Shown here: positions 37,552 to 50,200 of the stretch, piece after piece
Position numbering within the stretch: the stretch's first letter is position 1
Layout: each line of letters opens with the position of its first letter
Source of the DNA: Anseranas semipalmata
Taxonomy: Eukaryota > Chordata > Aves > Anseriformes > Anseranatidae
NCBI GenBank assembly: GCA_013399115.1
Contig: VXAA01004301.1
Span: forward strand, 564,085 to 628,084
Direction: 5' to 3'
Length of the DNA: 64,000 bases
The notes under the pieces: generated by a model
What the model saw: only the letters and a program-made list of their open reading frames with translations
Told to the model about the DNA's origin: nothing
Databases searched by the model: none
Position numbers and translations under genes: made by a program

Positions 37552-40500
37552 TCTGCAGTCCAAACACAGTGCTTGCTGTGATGGATGTTAAATCAGAGCA
37601 CAGCTCGGAAGCACACGCTGCTGTGGACAGACCTCAGTTCCTTGGTGCATGTGCTTAAGAAGTGCTGCTCTAGACCTACGAGTATTTGCTGTCCAGCAAT
37701 GCTGGGATGCATCTGGTTTATTCATTTTACTATTTTGTCTATGCCTGGAAATGCAAAGGAATAATGGAGCCTTGCACACGCTGTGTCGCTCTGTTGTCTG
37801 TTCATTTCCCTTAACAGAGCAGCGACGTGGCCACTGGCTACACTAAGTCTGTACTAAGTAGCAAGGCAGCCAGGCAGGGCTGGATGCAGGGAGCAAAACA
37901 GCTGGTGCTGAGGATGCTCCCTCAAAATGGGTATCGCATTGGAGTCAAGTTATTTTTTAATAGTGTTAATATGGCCCTGTGAACTGGCCATTGCCATTAG
38001 CAGCTGAAGCATATTGGACATGTTCGTGGAGATAATCCTCTGGTCTAGTTCATCCAAAAGGGATCCATTTCACCTGCTCTGAGACAACCCTGTATCATGA
38101 ACCGAAGTAAAGGTAAGGACAATTGGGAGATCTGTTTCAAAACATTATGCCAGATCCCAACTGAAAAAGCTAATGAGGACTGCCTCAGGAACCCCCAGAA
38201 ATGAGGGATTCCTATAAGGGTGTTTGCAGACTGCCATATGTCTTGTAAAAAGTGTGGAAATGAGAAAGGAGGACACCTGCTGGTCTATGAATTCCTGTCC
38301 TGTGATGGCCCATAGTGCAACTGTCTGGTCTGTGCAGGACATTTGGCCTTTCTAAATAACAAGCCCCTTCTGCCCCAGGGCTAGGAAGTGCATGGATTTC
38401 TAGCTTTATTTGATTTTTTTTTTTTTCCCCTCTTCTTTCTGAGCTTTTCACCTGGTGAAGATTTGCTTCACTTCAATGTCACAGAGAGCAACATCCCCTT
38501 TAGGGGTCATCAGAGAAGGTTTCTGTTCGCATTAGTCGGGGATAAGCTCTTTACCAAACAGCCCTGTTGGTTTTGTTACAGCACTGATGCCAAGCTCCTC
38601 TGGCATTCTGACTCCAAAGTTATTGCTCTGTAATTTTTCAGCTGTTCAGCTGGTGCCTCATATCTTGAGTGAGCTGTTTTTTATGCCAGGTTGTTCATTT
38701 ACAGTAAATCATCAGAAAGTGGATGGAAAGGAATAATCTGCATGGAAACTACTTGATCTGAGTTTGAAATTAACCTTTTCTGTACTGTCAGCCACAAAAC
38801 TGTCATAATAGTACTATCTCAGCCTTGCCACCTCATCAACTGTGTCAGCTTCAAATAATCTAAAACCCTCTGAATTTCAGTAGTATTTGTGTGTATTTCT
38901 GTTTTCATGTACATTAGGTATGTTCTGTACCTCATATAAAAGTTAGAATGTGCCAAATTGCTGCTTTTTCTACTGATATCATATGTGAAGTATGAAAATA
39001 TGCTGATTTCAGGGACCTTTTCCGTTTCTGTGTAATGCTTACAGCAGCCTGAAAGCACTAGCATATTCCAGCGAAATCAGAATGCAGAGCAGAAATGTTT
39101 TGTATAACTTGTAGATTAAATTAGTTGCTAGCAAACATATTGCTGAGCACTACATGTATTTATGTTTCTGAAGTACAGTATAACTTCTTAATTCACTATA
39201 TCTCTGAGTAACTGCGGAGAATGAGAAGAATGAGGGGCCTGGGAGCCAGGTATCAAGGCAAGCATGCGTTTGGGTCTCTCTACTAGGGAGACCAGAGGGT
39301 CTGCATGCTGGCTGTGCTAAGGACCCAGAAGTCCACGACAGCTACCAGAGAGATGATAAGGTCTGTGGGAGCTGACTGCAGGGGGCCCATTTGGATGGGT
39401 GTGTCTGTGGGTAAGACAACTGGAGCAGTTGTCATGGTCTGAGGTGCTTGTAGGTGGGGAGAGCAAGCTATTGGACACACTGAGTGTCTAAGGCCAGTTA
39501 CTTAGGGCATCTGTGTCGTGGTTGTGTGTGTATGTATATGTTTGCGTCTGTATTTTCCACTAACAGGCTTTTATCCTGCTGAGCTAGAGAGGGAAACAAG
39601 ATGAGGCTGTGGTGTTGTTCATTTGCGCAAGTGCTTAGTATTTCTGCGTTGAGCCACGTAGCTGGCCACGTGCCCATGTATATATTTGTTGTATAGCTGT
39701 GCTTCTGTGTGTACCTATTAGGGATATTTGCTCAGCCCTACTGCTCACTAGACCTGGGAACATGGAGCTGTGGCAGCCTTGCCTCCATCTGGCTGCTGCA
39801 TTTGGCAACTCCTAACATGTTTGTTGTAAACTCTGTGAATGCTAAAAAGCAATAAGGTATTCAGTATATATTTTTCTATTATGACTGCTGAGAAATAACA
39901 GTAAGCCTTCGTGAGCAAAATATTGCATAAATTGCCTCAGACCTCCTGCAGCAATAATTTATTACTCTGCTTGGTGAGTACTGAAAGATGAAGCCAGAGA
40001 GCAATAGTCTGTTCTGAACAGACAAGAGCAGACCGGATTTTTTGTGTGTCATAACATTCATTCTGTAACTGGCTGGAAAAATCTGTTTGAAAAAATTCTG
40101 TTGAGAAAGAAAAGTTAGTTGGCTGAAATTTTTACAGAACGAATGCTCTGTTCATAAGCAAGCTCTGTGTGCAGATGATATACTGCCCTCAATTGGTACA
40201 TTTAACTTCTGCTGACAGAAGTCCTGCTGCAGCTTGCATGTAAGACGTAGTGACAGAAGGCCCGGAACAGTCTTCCGTGCTAACTTTACTAAGTACATAA
40301 TGAAACCCCGCCAGATCAAGGTGGTGTTATTTGTTGTGCATTCCCTGTTCATTTCTACCATGGTTTGAACAGAGCTTGTTTTGGGGAAAAGCTTCCACAC
40401 CTCATACAGAAATCTAGACAGCAGTTCTTGAAATATGGCCGTGGATGTTCTTCAGAGGTTCCATTACCTTCATTGGATTATTTGGGTATCTTTGTGTGAG

Positions 40501-41140
40501 TAACACGCTCAGAGTTCACTTCAGGACTTGCTACCTTGACACTTTCTAGAGAAGTAGTTGAAGGCTGTGAGATGAGCTATGGTTTATGCCAGATCTGAAA
40601 CTCCTCCTCCTACCCGCTATCAGTTTGTTCAAGCATAAGTAAAGTTGCCAGCAGGTGTCTTTTCCAGGTGGGTGGAAGGTCAGGAGATTGGCTCTTCTTG
40701 CATTGGAATACATTCTGTTAAGATCTGTTTTGATCCTTACTCACTTTCTTGGAATGGACCACATGTAATTGTAGGTTAAGTAGTAATTTGCTGACAGACT
40801 GGCTGTTAGAATGATCCATAATTGTGTTTTTCTTGGCCTGACTCTGATGTCTCAGCAGCTACTGTCAAGACCAGCCTGAGGTAGACAAATCACTGCCGTT
40901 GCGCCATTGAAACCAGTTCAAGTAATACCAGCATCACTCCCACAGCCTCCGAATGATGATACGCGTGTGTGGCTGAGTAGGGAATTCCGGAGCGTTTTGT
41001 CAGTGCTTTTCAGGAGGGTGAATGGCTATACAGATCCCGGCTCTTGCTCAAGCCTGAGTTCAACATTTCCACATTGAAATGGTCATTTTGCAACATTTCA
41101 ATGGTGGCATAACAGCAGCTGGGTTTCTATTCTACACCTC
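37552..41140. other. Non-coding, no gene seen
   Basis: Unique DNA, with a GT/AT-rich segment near 39521-39545 and a 17-base near-palindrome GTCTGTTC-T-GAACAGAC at 40007-40023. No gene or transposon recognised. Confidence 0.55.
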
Positions 41141-41210
41141 CAGTGTGTTTTCTCATCTGACATTTCTCAGAAAAATCTTTTTCACTCATCCAAACCAAGG
41201 CTAGAGCTAT
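41141..41210. repeat. Duplicated 70-bp element, copy 1
   Basis: This segment aligns to 41931-42000 along about 70 bases with roughly 11 mismatches and one single-base gap, including an unbroken match CATCTGACATTTCTCAGAAA. The similarity stops sharply on both sides. It could be an old local duplication or two fragments of an unrecognised interspersed repeat. Confidence 0.7.
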
Positions 41211-41930
41211 GTGAAGGGAATCCCCGCCTGTCATAACCTCAAATCCCCATATGGACACCTCACTCCTAGTGTCTCAGTGGGAAGAGTTACCGGATAGATA
41301 CAGCTGGCCGTTGTTCCAGATTCCCCAGTCATTCCCACCGTAACAGCTTGTGGCTGAGGAACCGAGGAGCTCTCCTCGTGTTTCGGTTTGGTTGCCTGCG
41401 GTTGTGCAGAAAGGTGGGGCCGGGTGGTGGGGAAAGAGCTCAGAACTGAGTTTGTTGTGGGGCAAGCAGAACTGCTGCTCAGCCTGTCCATAACCTTAGT
41501 GAGAAAAACAAGTTCCCCTCTTGGTAGCCTCTATAACACAGGGGAGCACTGCGTGAAGCAAGATATACAGCAACAGAAGCAACTTTAAAATACTTTCTTA
41601 AGAAAGATTATGCATCCACATTACATTTTTAGTATTTTTATGTAGTACAAAACTGGCAGGCTTATGCCACTACTGTGCTTTCGTGTGTTACGACGAAAAC
41701 ACCAGTGTTAATTGTCGTCAGCCAATGGCAGTTATTTCAGTGTGGCAATCTGATTGTTAGCCTTTGGGCAAACTGTTGTAAGAGCAGCCTACAACTTTTT
41801 TTTTTTTTTTTACTTTGCTCAATACTAACCTTTCAGGTAAAATCTTGCTCTGATCTGATGGCAATAATGATGTATAAGCTGGTGTGTGCATAATCTTCCC
41901 ATTTTGGAGCGTAGGTCTGTCTTCTTCTTT
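41211..41930. other. Non-coding spacer between duplicated elements
   Basis: Holds overlapping short frames on both strands at 41231-41588 without recognised domains, and a T tract at about 41796-41811. Confidence 0.5.
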
Positions 41931-42000
41931 CAGAGTGTTTTATCATCTGACATTTCTCAGAAATGTCTCTTCGCTCATCTAAATCCAGTCTGGAGCTATT
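41931..42000. repeat. Duplicated 70-bp element, copy 2
   Basis: Partner of 41141-41210 in the same orientation, offset by 790 bases. The conserved parts are the CATCTGACATTTCTCAGAAA core, a CTCATC block and a GGAGCTA/AGAGCTA end. Confidence 0.7.
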
Positions 42001-42799
42001 ATGTGATAGACAGACATTACAGCGCTCGTGTTCTCCCATACCGAACAAGCTACAAATGAAAAATAAATCTTATCTGATCTTGAGATTTGGTAGAAATGTA
42101 ACTACTTCCAACTTGTTTTAAGTGCATCTTCTCTGTCCAGCTTATAACATTCTCCACTGTCTCCAAAATGCAGAGAAGGAAGTGACCATAAATGTCAGAT
42201 TTTTAAGGCTGTCACAGCTATCTGCAGTGCGGGGCTGTGAATGAGAACTCCCAGCCAGACCCCTCAGCAACTCGCTATTGCAGTGACACTCTGGACTGCA
42301 TCATGTTACATTTGCAAATTTAAAGTTGAAGCTCGCAGTTCCCAGTCCTTTCTCCTACTGTCCAGAAGTGTGTATTATTTCTATTTTTGCAGTAGCGTTT
42401 AATAATCCCCAATAAGGATTAGAGCCTTTGTGTTTGGCACACAACACAAAGACAGTATCTGCCCTTGAAATCTTGCAGTCTATGATAATTAACAGCGTAT
42501 ATCAGAGAAGGAAACCAGTCAATGGGAATAAGGAATGATAGGTGTATTTTCATTCAGAATCGCAGTAGAAACCAAAGTCAAATGTCCTACCTTATGACCT
42601 GTCTTCATTTTGATCTTTGTCACCCCCATTATAACAGGAGAAAACAGGTTACAGAACAAAGGAGGAGTTCATTAGTAGGGTGACACTTAATCACAGCGTG
42701 GCACCAAGGTGGCAGGATCAGTCTTGCCAATTCTTGGAAGCAGCTCCAGCACAAGGGTCAGCCACGAGGAAGCCTCTCACACACACCTCCTGTTCCTTG
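42001..42799. other. Non-coding, no gene seen
   Basis: Unique DNA; nothing recognised. Confidence 0.5.
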
Positions 42800-43110
42800 G
42801 CTGGGCTGGAGCAGCATCAGATGCAATAATTATTGCAATTAATGAAGCATACCGTGATCAATACTCATAGTAAAGCCACTTTATGCCATTTCAGCATTAT
42901 AACAGGTATTAAAAAAAGCATGCCTAATTTTCACTGCTGTCTGTGGGTATAAGTCTGCAAGTCAGCCTCAGAGGGTCTAAGAAGCCTACTGTTAACAAAG
43001 AGTGAATAACAATTATTATAAATATTATTCTTCTCAAATCCAAGAAAAGGGACACATTTAACTCCAGACTGTGCTGTGCAAAATAATAGCTGGTTCCAAA
43101 TCGCGTGTTA
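42800..43110. promoter_or_regulatory. Candidate conserved element with 16-bp palindrome
   Basis: Contains the perfect palindrome TGCAATAATTATTGCA (42822-42837), then CAATTAATGAAG, and further on CAATTATTATAAATATTATT. Each palindrome half resembles a C/EBP-type TTGCAATAA half-site, and its centre is a homeodomain TAATTA core. No reading frame persists. An enhancer role is inferred from motif content only. Confidence 0.25.
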
Positions 43111-43477
43111 ACAGGACAGTTTCAGCATGACACAAGCACTCTATCAACATGGGTGGTATCAGCCAAGGAAAGTTGAGACAGGCACACTTGAATGAGGGCC
43201 CTCATTCCCAACGTGGGCCCTCCAGGACTGTATCAAGCTATACTTGTGGTCAATGCAGGAGAGTTTGCCCAAATACCACTAGGGATGTATTTCATTCAGA
43301 ATATTTCCCTTGCTTGAGATGTCCCTTCAGACTGATTTTTTTTAGTATTATTCTAACATCTACAGGCCTGGTTGTGCTGGGTGTTGTACATACATCACAA
43401 GTGACAGCCTTCACCCTTCAAATCTGCTGTCAGAGACCAGACATAGCAAGTAGACTGGAGAAAAAAAAAAGGGGGGG
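43111..43477. other. Non-coding, gap-proximal
   Basis: The open frame beginning at 43149 has no recognised domain before it runs into the assembly gap. The segment ends in A10 followed by G7 directly against the gap. Confidence 0.5.
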
Positions 43478-43871
43478 NNNNNNNNNNNNNNNNNNNNNNN
43501 NNNNNNNNNNNNNNNNNNNNNNNNNNNNNNNNNNNNNNNNNNNNNNNNNNNNNNNNNNNNNNNNNNNNNNNNNNNNNNNNNNNNNNNNNNNNNNNNNNNN
43601 NNNNNNNNNNNNNNNNNNNNNNNNNNNNNNNNNNNNNNNNNNNNNNNNNNNNNNNNNNNNNNNNNNNNNNNNNNNNNNNNNNNNNNNNNNNNNNNNNNNN
43701 NNNNNNNNNNNNNNNNNNNNNNNNNNNNNNNNNNNNNNNNNNNNNNNNNNNNNNNNNNNNNNNNNNNNNNNNNNNNNNNNNNNNNNNNNNNNNNNNNNNN
43801 NNNNNNNNNNNNNNNNNNNNNNNNNNNNNNNNNNNNNNNNNNNNNNNNNNNNNNNNNNNNNNNNNNNNNNN
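43478..43871. other. Assembly gap (394 N)
   Basis: Run of 394 unresolved bases. The left edge is A10-G7 and the right edge is A18-G7 followed by TGGTGGGGG. The same A(n)G(n) pattern on both sides suggests a collapsed or unclonable A/G repeat, or misplaced contig ends. Any frame crossing it is meaningless. Confidence 0.99.
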
Positions 43872-46800
43872 AAAAAAAAAAAAAAAAAAGGGGGGGTGGT
43901 GGGGGACCAGTATTACTGACTTCTAAAATTAGTTTTAAGCTTTCCGAATGCCTGGATCATAAATGTTCCTTGTCTAATTACCTGGTGCACTCTTTCAATG
44001 TATCATAGTAGTACTTTTTTTCTCTTTTTAATATTATGGAAATGTAAAATAACTTGACCTTGAACAGATACCTTGTGGGGATTCCTTTAATATATACAGT
44101 GAATTATATGAACCCCTGTTGATAGCTAAGAGAATTTTACCTCTTCTGTTTCATAAAAGAGCTTTGCATTTCAGAAGTAGTGAAGCTTCTGGTCTGAAAG
44201 ACCATTTGGATTTGCTCGTTCATTACATTTTTATTAATTTGTGGTACGTCAAACGAATAAGCGATCTCTCTCACTTCTGCTGATTAAAAAGTTCTATTAA
44301 GAACCTAGATGATAAATATATATGATATGAGATGAAGTAGGTAATAAATCCAAAATGGAGACATAATGTAATAAAACACCTTTTTCCTCAATATCCTACC
44401 CCATTTTTCTAATATGTGAACAGCTATTGTCAGCTTAATTATTTTAAGGTAAGACCAGGCTTAATTAATCAAAGAAACCCTGGCTTTGTAATATTTAAAA
44501 AATAAAAAGCCTAAGTAGATGTATGCATAGTTAATAAAATACACATAAATTAACTTATAAGGACATAATAGGATATACTGATAAACTGGGTTATAGTAAC
44601 CAATGCTATAGTCAGTTAATACTTCATTGACACAAATAGGGACGACTTGATGTCTTCATCTCAGAAATAGCATAATTGTCAGCTGTCAGATGCATCAAGC
44701 AGAAAGCCTAGTATAATAACTGGTGTGCTAGGCAGGAAGAGAAGGATGCACCCTAAACTTTAAGAAAAATGAGCAGGTGTCAAGCGTATTACCAGTTCTG
44801 TGAGTTATCTAATTCCTGTATAAAATGCCTCTAAAATCATGAGCCAAACCCAGCCATCATGTTAATTGCTTTAAGCAGGCAGTGACGGGGCACTAGAAGA
44901 AATCATTGGTTTGCTTTTAAATAGCTCAGGTTTTGTTTTGTTTGGTGTTTATGGTTTTGCTTTTTCTTTAGTGGATTCAAGCTAGGTTTATCCAGTCTGT
45001 TTTCTGTGAGAGCTTTTAGGAAACCATTGTTAAGCTACAAGCTGAGTTTCATTCCTCCCTGTACAAGAATATCAGCTTCTGCTTCAGCTTTCCATAAGTC
45101 CTCCATTGGGGTTATCACACCCTGTGTATTTGAAGGTACATGAATTGCCTCGTGAGGAGGAGCAGGCTCTACAGCCGTGCCCATGATGCCAAGCCCTGCA
45201 GGAGAAGGGCAGTGCTGTCAGCGCCTTCACGCGAAAGCCAAGTGAAGTCCTTTACCTGCTTGTCTTAAGCACCTAGGCAAGGGAAAAGCAGCTTCTTGCA
45301 AAGGGAGCTCCCCCCTCAGTAGGGACTGGCGGGCCCCAGCACCGACTCTGCTCACACCTTGCTAGCTCCAGTGTACGAAGCCATCTGGGAGACCAGGTGG
45401 GACCAGCAATGTCATCTTCATGTCCATCCCCTCGCTCAAGGGTAGCTGCAATTAAAGACCTCAAAAGTTTTGTTCGAGATCTAGAAACAAATCAGTTTAA
45501 AAAACAGGACTGGTGGGAAATATCTCTCATTTTCCCTTTCTCATTGTGTGTGTGTATACTTGGGGTAAAGGGGTGGGAAAAAGAGGGGAGTAAATTCAGA
45601 ACTGAATGTGGTGGAGACCATCACGTTGCTGGTCTCATGGCAATGGTGCAGCCCCACTTCTCTCTCACTGCAAATCTGGTTGATTGGCTTTTCCTCAGAG
45701 TGAAGCTTGATTTTTCACACAGCTTTAGTGCAGTGTTTTGTGGCAATTATGTAAATTATACGTCATAGCACTGTGTATTTTCCACATCATTTGATTTGAC
45801 CTTTAAAACTAATAAGAGAATTATCATTTTTATGGGCAATTTGTGTTTCATGGTATGAAACAGCAGGGCAGGACTGATGGGGGGAACATCAGAACATACC
45901 AGTCATGTTACAGGATAGTACTAGAGGTTCATAAGTAATATCCAGCATGAAACAGTGGCTCGTGTGAGCTCCTGAAGAGTAAATTAGAAGATATATTGTG
46001 GAATAAACTCCCCAGAGGGGAAATTTCTTTCTAATCACCATCTGGTTAGCTGTTGTTCTTTTGGTTCATAACCATTTCTAATACATGCATGAGTATCACA
46101 TCATAATCGATATATAGATATGGATATGTATATTTCATCTAATCTAATAAAGGATATTACTCCCTCCACGCATACCTTGATAGGTTATACCTCACAATGC
46201 TTATACATGTCAAATCCCATTTAATCTCAACAATTATCTAGCTATATTATCTTGAATTAATTCTGTTGGTTTAGCATACACTGTATAAGTTTTTGGTTAC
46301 TTTTGTCTGATTTAAAAGCTGCTGTAATGAACTTCTCTATGCATCCACCTCTTAAACTACTATGAAAGGCAAAATGTCAAAAGCAAACAATTATCCATAT
46401 ATTTTCTTCCCCAAGCCACATAGAGCAAGTGTTACTGTTAACAGGTTCATCAACAGTGCTGTGATATTCCTCTCTCAGCCTCCCTCTCCCTCAAAAAGAC
46501 CTATGGAAAGTTCAAGGTGTCAAGAAAATTGTTGCAAAATTGTGATGAGCCATGACGTTCGAGCAGTGAAGACTTCCATACCACTTGCTAAATGCCTTAT
46601 TAATCTTACACATGTCAGATGAGATTTTTCTTGCATTTAAGATGATGGCAGGCACGTAGGACATGTTCTGTGGGGGGAGAAATGACAGTCTTATTCTTGT
46701 AACAGAAACTTAGTATTTCATGTGCCTTAAGCAGTGAAGGAACTACCCATATACAGAGCCCTAGGGAATAACAGGAAAAGAGTCCCAAATGGAATCACAT

Positions 46801-49800
46801 ATACCAGTATTGTGGCCACCCTTATCAGTCCTTCCCAGCTCCCCTCATGGCGTGTCTAGCGTTCTTTCCACCAGATGTTTGCTGTGCTTGCACAGACCAC
46901 GGTTCTGGTAGGTAGTTCTGTGTCTCACCACAGCAGAGCCAGATAGCACTTCCAGTACTTGAACAGGAGCTTCTGACTGGGACTTACGGGGCAGTGGAAA
47001 TGCATCTCATGAGTCAGTTTGAGGCCAGCAGAGCTAAAGTGGTCTTGCTCAGACAGAAGCAGGAGACTCGTGCTTTTTGCGTTCAGTCTTTCTCACTGAT
47101 AACGTGAATTCATTCTCGTGTATCTTGATTGTCCAGCTGTTTGTCCTTGCACATTCTTGTACCTATTTTGTGTCCAAGGTTAAAATACTTGTGCAGAAAT
47201 CTGATTGTTTTTTTTGTGTGTGTGTGTGTTGTTGTTTGTATGTTTTACTTTGTTTTAACCCAGTCCAGGGCCATGATCATGCAAGAGGAATGTTTGAAAC
47301 ATTTTGTCCTGTCACAAATATCATTTCCATTTCACTGATGTGATCCATGTTGCAAACTGAAGTGTAAACAGATTTCAGCTGCCAGCAATACTTCCCTCAG
47401 TGTGCTGATTTGATCTTTCTGGAGTCTGTTGAATAAGCACACTGAAACCGAGGGATTTAGGTGAAGCTATTGTCCCGACTAACAATGAAGTAAGTCATCA
47501 TTGTAAGATCTGAAACCGAAAGAAAGCAAAAAAATCCCAAGGACTTCTTTGAATAGCCGGATTGATTTTGCAGTTACATAAGACCTGCGAGTATCCTGTA
47601 AACAGTCTTCTCACCTTGAAAAGGAGTTTGCACCTGTTTCTCCTCATCTTGCAATGCATTTGTTTTTTTTTCCCACCTTCTGCTTCTTTCTTCAGCTGAG
47701 CACTTTTTCTTTTCCTTGACACAGCATCTCTTCAGGCTCTTCCTCACATAGAAAAGAAAAAGCTACATATATAAAACAAAGAAAAATATGAAAACCATCT
47801 GACTTGAACATAGAGGCACCCAAAAACTTCATGCCAAGTTCCAGCTTTTTCAAGACAAATTATGAAAATGCTAAAAGCTTAGTAACTATAGCAGCACAAA
47901 CAACACCACTACAATATGCCGCAACAGATTGTTCATATGTCACTATTTTTCCAAAGTTCCTTGGCAAAAATTTCCATCAGTAAACAAGTCAAGTGAGAGA
48001 ATTGTAAAATGGCCAGCAAAGAGCTTCAATCTTCTCTGGCTAATGAAATCAAATTCTGGTACTTATCACTATTATTCTGTTCTTCAGCCCCTGTTCTTTC
48101 ACCTGTGCTGACAGACTACGGTTGTCTCTATTTCTGCCTTCCCAGTGAGTCTTTTGCTTGTTATGGCACCATCCTCTTTATATTGCATGTTTATCAAAGC
48201 AATGTCATGTCTAAATGTCGGGTCAGATTCTCACCTGGGGGCAAAACTTGCACAGATCCATTGACATTGTCAGAAAGATGACAAATCATATGAGCTGGCA
48301 CAGCATGGTGCTTGCAGCACGGTGCCCATCAATGGAACTGAGAAAGCCATTAATAATGCCAGTCCACTAACACTTAGAGACAGATTGAGAGTTCGTTTTT
48401 TCCCATTGTCTATTCTGTTTTGCTGCTCAGTATGTTGGTATCATCAGAATTTATTGTTGAGTGAAATGTCTGGGGAATAGGCCAATTCATGCTATATGTT
48501 AATGATGAGCAAATGCTAAAAGTTTAGGATTTCTTAATTGGTTATTACTAGAGTAATCTCTTGAAACTTCAAAATACATATTCCTACTATACCAGAACAT
48601 ATAGCATCTATAAAATCAGAATGGGAAAGTTGCTCTCTATGGAAGAAAAGAACCTGTTTGGCCAATATTTGAGGACTTCCTTCACAGTGAGAAACTAAGT
48701 TTTTTTGTCTGCTGATTACACTTATAATTTGAATGTTCCTTAAATTTAATTTTAAGGTAGATTGAATTGTAATGTTTGTCTCTTCATATATTGAAATAAC
48801 TGAGAAGAGTTCTACCTTTCCTGAAGCTTGTGAAAGCTTTGCCATGAGCTTCAATATGGAATGGATTTCACTCACAACTCTTAATGCTTTCACTTTGTGC
48901 AAGAAAGGATGTTCTGGCTGTGCTTTGACTTTCATTTTGGACGTATTTCCAGGTTGCAGAGAGGGGTGAAAAAATAGTATGAGGAAAAGAAATATTTAAT
49001 CAAACACCCAATCTGATGAAAACAACACAGCTAATGGTAAATGTATCTTTTACTAATGGAAAAAAAAAAAAAAAAAGGAGATGTAGGTGGCCACAGACCT
49101 CAAGTATTGTGGACACATCCATCCATAGCATGGGTCTTTAAAAACAACAAAAATAAAGATCCTTGGAGTCGTACAGAAGAAAGGAAGAAGGAATTTGTTT
49201 ATCTGGGCAATTCAGAAGCCAAGGAAAATCCTAGATACTTAGCTACACTCAATCAAAATGCATAAGCAAGTCTTAGGACAGGGACAGGAGTGCAGTACCC
49301 CTTGCTGTCTCTCTCTGGCCTCATCAGTGCTCATTTCTTCTTTATAGAGCAGTACAGCTTCTCAGGGAGGGGCAGAGAGTGCTCCCGGGGCCTATTGCCG
49401 GGTGAGTAAGGCTTCTGGATTTGGGAGGGTTGTGTATTTCTCCCTCCCCATACTAAGGAGAGCAGCAAGTTTGTGTTCCATTTCCCAGGCCAGTACAGTA
49501 GTGTGTGTGTGGGTGTCTATGTACGTATGTATGTATGCTGTGGTGCTGAAGATACTGGCAACATTGCTGAGAAACTAATCTCATCGTAAATCCCACCTGT
49601 AGCTTTTCCAGGGTGTGGGGAGCTGAACATTCTCATGAGCTATGTGTTAAAAATGTATTTTGTTTCATTCGCCTTTCTTAAAAAATGTTCCTGACTCCAG
49701 AGTTGATGTTAGCTGTCCCCTCATCTGGCTGCATTGCAGTGGGATAAAAAATAAAAGGGAAGGTGGGGGGGGTCTGAGAGTGGTTCCCAGCATTTTTTCC

Positions 49801-49929
49801 TGTTGTAGCCAGCCATGTGGGAACCGTGTTATACCATAACAGTTAACATAATTAAAAGAAATCATTAAGTCAAAGTCACTTTTCCTAGGCTGCCCCTGTG
49901 TTCCACTCTTCAGCAATTTAATGCATTCG
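43872..49929. other. Long non-coding stretch, no gene seen
   Basis: It begins with the A18-G7 gap edge. 45.16-45.42 kb is a short GC-richer island without CpG-island density. A (TG)n run is at 47215-47230 and a 17-base A tract at 49060-49076. The longest frame, 133 codons on the minus strand at 48534-48935, has no recognised domain and is of chance length. Confidence 0.55.
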
Positions 49930-50200
49930 TCGCTGTTACTTTTATACAACACATCCTTGAGTTATCAAGCATGATGAACTGCACAGCCAGGCCTTTTTAT
50001 CAGAGCTTTCAGAAAGCTACATAAGCTACATCCGTGCGTTGCCTCCCCATTTATTTCTCTAAACCTCCTTTTGCAGCGCATGTTTCTTTCCATGCAAATG
50101 TGGCAATAGGTATGGTGGATACATGTCCACCTGTAGCTTACTTAATTGATGTCATTAATTGAGGCTGCTGTCATCATTGACCTGAGTTAGATTATGAGTG
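49930..50200. promoter_or_regulatory. Candidate enhancer: octamer, E-box and paired homeodomain motifs
   Basis: A perfect POU octamer ATGCAAAT (50092-50099), an E-box CACCTG (50128-50133) and two identical TTAATTGA words (50142-50149 and 50155-50162, 13 bases start to start) lie within about 70 bases. This is the kind of combination seen in neural and developmental enhancers. Function is inferred; conservation is not visible here. Confidence 0.3.

Noticed and set aside
40007..40023. GTCTGTTC-T-GAACAGAC as a steroid receptor response element
   Set aside because: The half-sites are in the wrong order and spacing for a glucocorticoid-type element (AGAACA, three bases, TGTTCT).
43149..43919. 256-codon plus-strand open frame
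   Set aside because: It exists only because it runs through the 394 N gap; the resolved flanks do not encode a recognised protein.
48534..48935. 133-codon minus-strand open frame
   Set aside because: Chance length; no recognisable domain or membrane pattern, and nothing nearby suggests a gene.
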